NCBI GenBank assembly: GCA_028564705.1
Contig: JAPXFQ010002081.1
Coordinates: forward strand, 1,054,001 to 1,118,000
Direction: 5' to 3'
Length of the DNA stretch: 64,000 bases
DNA from: Apricaphanius iberus
Taxonomy: Eukaryota > Chordata > Actinopteri > Cyprinodontiformes > Aphaniidae
The position numbers were made by a program, and so were the translations under genes. The stretch's first letter is position 1. The number at the start of each line of letters is the position of its first letter. The notes under the pieces are model-generated. The model worked only from the letters and a program-made list of their open reading frames with translations. It was not told the origin of the DNA and did not search any database. Positions 60,786 to 64,000 of the stretch are shown one piece after another.

Positions 60786-61439
60786 TAACTAACCTTACCT
60801 TTTTTATCAACTGAGTTGTGACTGAAGTTTAATACATAGTTCATTTAGAAAGATCTCATTTATCATGTTTTAACAGTATCTACTGAAGAGTTTCCATTAA
60901 CCATTATTACACTGAAAATTTGAATATAACTATTTCTTACCATTTGTAAGCAAAACACATTCCCAGGAGTTTATCTAATCTCAGATCAAAAGAAGAGAAG
61001 TCATGTTTCTAATGACGTTCAGATTCTTCTTTGTCTTTTTTTAGTTTCTGTTAACTCGTCATTTAGCTATAAGTATTTGTGTATAAAAAGGAAAGTTTTC
61101 TCATGAAAAGAAGCTAACACAAACTCAGTAAAACCCTGGCTGTCCTTTAAACATGCACTGGTTCTGTAAGCGATCAAATATGGCTTCCAGCCATCATGGA
61201 TAATCACTACAAGACACAATGGTACTTGTGCCTCACAGTGGCTGTGATGTTTGCTATTAACTCACATAGGCACAGTTTATAGTTTGCATGGAAAGGAAGC
61301 ATTACTCTCACAGAACAAACCTATAGTAAAAATGAAATCTTACTTAACTCAGTTTTTCTTTTTGATACTAAGACAAACAGCGTTGACATGCAAATAAATA
61401 CATCAACATCATTAAGTAGCCAGATATTAACACACTGAC

Positions 61440-61516
61440 CTCGTGCATCATGCTTTACAATCAGAGTAGTGTGGTTCAGACTTGCTGTGCCAGACACCAT
61501 CACTGGGTAGGAGGTG
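61440..61516 (-). CDS. second exon-like block in the xrcc4 intron, unknown
   Basis: On the minus strand an acceptor (TTATCTTCTCCAG) is followed by 77 open bases and a GT donor (CGAG|GTCAGT). The open frame contains SYP, then MVSGTASLNHTTLIVKHDA. The entry phase is 2, which would accept the xrcc4 donor at 63331, but the exit phase is 1, so inclusion as a cassette would shift the xrcc4 frame. It does not match in phase with the block at 62429-62525. Function unknown; short enough to be chance. Confidence 0.25.
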
Positions 61517-62428
61517 CTGGAGAAGATAATCTTTGATTAGTGATACTATAATATGTTAGGGAGAGAAGGGTTGAGGAAGAGCTTGAGTGGTTGTACTGTT
61601 CTTAATGCACTCTTGTCTTCCATATGGGCCACTATGCTGTATTAATGATCAAAAACGACAAAAGGAGTCCAGTTTCATCTTTAAGAAGAAAGTATTTTGG
61701 CCACAATACAAGTTTTACACTACAAGGCAGTCATGTTGGGTTTCAAGATCAGGATTAGTATAAAAAACTACACTGAAACTGTCCTCCTGGACTGAGTTTC
61801 TAGGTAGCGTTGCATATTTTTTTCCACTTCAAATGTGAACATTTTAACTCCTGAGTTAAAGTAGAACACAATTAACCTGCACCCTTTAATGACAATGCAA
61901 AATTAACACTTTAGTTTTAACTTTAAAAGTAATAAAAAATGCTGAAGATGAGCTTTTTTTGTAGTTGGAAAATGTAATATTTTATTAGGTCGTACCTGTT
62001 ATAAAAGGTCTGTGAACCACCGGTTCAAGAGATGCGGGATGCTATCCTAAAGCAGCAGCGCATTTTATCTAATAACTGTAAAAGCTTTGTGGTGGATGGG
62101 AACCTTGCAATGAGTAACACTTTTTATCATGAAGTTACAATGATAAAGTGGGGAGTTTGAACGTTGGAGTCAAAGCTCTGTGAAAAATAAAACTGTACAC
62201 AAATAGTTTCTGATTCAGTTCAGCATAAGATTACTCATTAAAAAAAACTGTGACGCCAGTTGCAGGAAATAGTTTTCCAGATTTTGCAATGCCTTCAATT
62301 ACTCATCCCTCATCTGGTGCTCATGTGACCTTATTATTGCCCCTTCAGTAGTAAATGTTATGTTTTTTGCTTTAAACAACAATAAAAACAACCTAAAAGC
62401 AAGCATGAAGACCACCCCTGTCCATTAC

Positions 62429-62525
62429 CAGCCAGTAAGGCCCTCTCCTGTTGCAACTGCTGTTTGGCAGCCCTGAGCAGAACAACAATCTGTTGTCCAG
62501 GCACCTGGATCTGTTCACTGACAGG
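62429..62525 (-). CDS. candidate exon of unknown gene (or alternative exon) in the last xrcc4 intron
   Basis: The minus strand shows a strong pyrimidine-rich acceptor (TTTGTCTTCCCTTCCCAG), 97 open bases, and a plausible donor (GCTG|GTAATG). In the frame starting at the first base it reads PVSEQIQVPG, then QQIVVLLRAAKQQLQQERAL, an amphipathic protein-like segment with helix-forming and Gln/Arg-rich character. Entry phase is 0 and exit phase 1, so it cannot splice in frame into xrcc4 (phase 2 donor upstream and phase 2 acceptor downstream). I do not recognise the sequence. It may be an exon of a nested gene, an unannotated transcript, or chance. Confidence 0.35.
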
Positions 62526-63330
62526 CTGGGAAGGGAAGACAAACTAACTGCCATCTGCATGCAGCACAGTTTACAATCAGCAGTGCTTGGAAAAGCTTAA
62601 ATGCTGTGTATTCACCTTTTATTTGATGAAGTAAGATTGCTACAGAGAAAGTCCGACCAAGACACATCTTTGGAATACTTTCTAATTGAAGATGTCCAAA
62701 AAAGAAGTTGGCTCATGGGATATTTGGCCACCATAGAGGCATCATTTTAGAGTTTTAAATAGGCAGCAACAGAGCTGAAGAACAGACATTAGCAGCCATA
62801 GAAACAACAGGAAAGTTACATAATGGTTTCTTTAAGGATTGCAATTTACTTTTTAGTTCCTAAACCTCATTTTGAAATCACACCTGAACAAAGATTTAAA
62901 GAAAAAAACAACAACATATAATTACTTTAACACAACGGCAAGTAATGTCTATGAGGGACCTTTTCCAGAACTGGAATACTGAATTGTACTGAAACAACAT
63001 CTGAACATATCATCTCAAGAGCGGTGACTGTATTTTTGTCAGTAAGGGTCAGCTGATAGATGTATCTACAATGTTGTTTTAGTTCTGTTTTTTTGTTGTT
63101 GTTGTCTTTATTAAAGCACATAAGCTTGTGAACTAATGTAGTGGCCACACCCAGCCTAACACATTTATAGAGTCCATTTGCCCCTGATTTCTGTTGTGGC
63201 GGCAGTAAAAAGCCCTACAAAGAAACTACAATGCAGGAGACACTCTGTATTATTCTACTGACATTTTTACCTGAAGGACAAACATAGCCGGGCAAGCTGA
63301 GTGTAGACAGCTGAGGATATGCAGTCATAC

Positions 63331-63466
63331 CTTTTCTTTGGTGCCGCCTCTGGGTTTTGTTTTTTCACAGCGAGCTCTGGAGGAGCAAGATGGCGGAAAC
63401 GACGCTTGCGACAAGGAGCAACATCTGTGATGTCACGGAGATTTAGAGGACTTGGAGTAGCAGAAT
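63331..63466 (-). CDS. xrcc4: xrcc4 penultimate coding exon (nuclear-localisation region)
   Basis: A 136-bp exon (acceptor CTCCTCAG, donor AAAAG|GTATGA), phase 1 in and phase 2 out. It encodes 44 full codons in the disordered C-terminal tail of XRCC4, the ligase IV scaffold of non-homologous end joining in the nucleus. The segment RDITDVAPCRKRRFRH aligns with human LDVTDIAPSRKRRQR, the basic cluster that is part of the XRCC4 nuclear localisation signal. The rest is PELAVKKQNPEAAPKKR, a hydrophilic Lys/Pro-rich tail. Splicing to 43631 is in phase (AG+G = Arg). Upstream exons with the head and coiled-coil domains lie beyond the right edge. Identification rests on the motif, the matching last exon and synteny with vcan. 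Confidence 0.85.
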
Positions 63467-63524
63467 CTGAGGAGAGATTGAGCTAATGCATAAAACTGTA
63501 TGAAACAGTATAATATTTATGTGT

Positions 63525-63602
63525 ATATATACACACACAGAAATACACATTTTATACACACATATATATATATTATATATATATATATATATACATACAT
63601 AC
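63525..63602. repeat. TA/CA/CATA-rich simple repeat
   Basis: GTATATATACACACACA, then imperfect (TA)n and CATACATAC, directly against the left end of the Tc1 element at 63603. Confidence 0.9.
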
Positions 63603-64000
63603 TGAACAAAAAAATAAACACACCACTTGTTTTTCACATTTTTTACGAGATGAACTCAAAGATGTGAAACCTTTTCTACATACACAAAGTAACCATTTCT
63701 TTAAAATGTTGTTCACAAATCTGTCTAAATCTGTAATAGTGAGCACTTCTCCTTTGCTGAGATAATCCATCCCACCTCACAGGTGTGCCAAATCAAGACT
63801 CTGATTAGATAGCATGATTACTGCACAGGTGTGCCTTAGACTGGCCACAATAAAAGGCTACTCTGAAATGATCAGTTGTGTTTGATTAGGGGGGTGGGGA
63901 CTCAGAAAACCAGTCAGTATCTGGTGTGACCACCATTTGCCTCATGCAGTGCAACACATCTCTGTTGCATAGAGTTGATTAGGTTGTCAATTGTGGCCTG
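63603..64000 (-). mobile_element. Tc1-like element, left part, cut by the window edge
   Basis: Begins CTGAACAAAAAAATAAACAC after a TA. It continues with the arm blocks GATGAACTCAAAGATGTGAA and TTGTTCACAAATCTGTCTAA, AGTGAGCACTTCTCCTTTGC, GATAATCCATCCCACCTCAC, then ACCAGTCAGTATCTGGTGTG and CCACCATTTGCCTCATGCAG. This matches a fish Tc1 family whose transposase would be read on the minus strand. Only the arm and the very end of the coding region are visible. Confidence 0.85.

Larger units (their letters stand above)
60786..63330. other. xrcc4 intron, contains two exon-like blocks, otherwise unassigned
   Basis: Apart from the candidate blocks at 61440-61516 and 62429-62525 no repeat family is recognised here. 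This makes it one of the least repetitive stretches of the intron. Confidence 0.5.

Overview
This window is vertebrate, almost certainly teleost, genomic DNA. It is AT-rich and intron-dominated, and its repeat content is typical of ray-finned fish: several Tc1/mariner families, L2-type, RTE-type and R4/Dong-type LINEs, tRNA-like SINEs, hAT and PIF/Harbinger DNA elements, and Gypsy remnants. I see no bacterial genes, CRISPR arrays or operons. Nearly all long open reading frames belong to decayed transposons or are chance ORFs. The host coding content is about 2 kb.

Two host genes are recognisable, both on the minus strand. The 5' half of a lectican proteoglycan, best assigned to versican (vcan), is read from about 33.75 kb down to 14.3 kb. 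Its exons are a signal-peptide exon (33676-33753), an Ig V-type exon (29995-30393), two half-exons of the first Link module (23253-23427 and 22967-23094), a second Link-module exon (21023-21319), and a Ser/Thr/Pro-rich glycosaminoglycan-type exon (14295-15002). All junctions have matching phases. The gene continues past the left edge, where any further GAG exon and the EGF, C-type lectin and CCP exons should lie. Upstream on the same strand are the last two coding exons of the DNA-repair gene xrcc4 (63331-63466 and 43517-43631), split by a roughly 19.7 kb intron. From general knowledge, XRCC4 sits directly upstream of VCAN in the same orientation in mammals. This synteny is an independent reason to call the lectican versican rather than neurocan or brevican.

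Layout from left to right: 1-14.3 kb, vcan intron with decayed Tc1 copies, LINE tails, an unclassified TIR element (4.7-5.3 kb) and a Tc1 inside another Tc1 (11.4-13.8 kb). 14.3-33.75 kb, vcan exons with introns holding an R4/Dong-like LINE (18-19.9 kb), RTE, L2 and SINE scraps, and a Harbinger element inside a Tc1 (26.2-27.7 kb). 33.8-43.5 kb, the vcan upstream region, holding a hAT with an exact 8-bp target duplication inside an older element, and a head-to-head L2 pair. 43.5-63.5 kb, xrcc4, whose last intron holds a young Tc1 (44.2-45.8 kb), an RTE LINE split by two opposed L2 copies, one of which contains a solo-LTR-like insertion (47.6-56.2 kb), and a Gypsy gag/protease fragment (56.3-58.1 kb). 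63.6-64 kb, the start of another Tc1.

I found no wholly new biological system. The items most worth checking are two exon-like blocks of unknown identity in the xrcc4 intron, the three-level nested insertion, the conserved caspase-type motif in XRCC4, and the short frame-neutral GAG exon of vcan.
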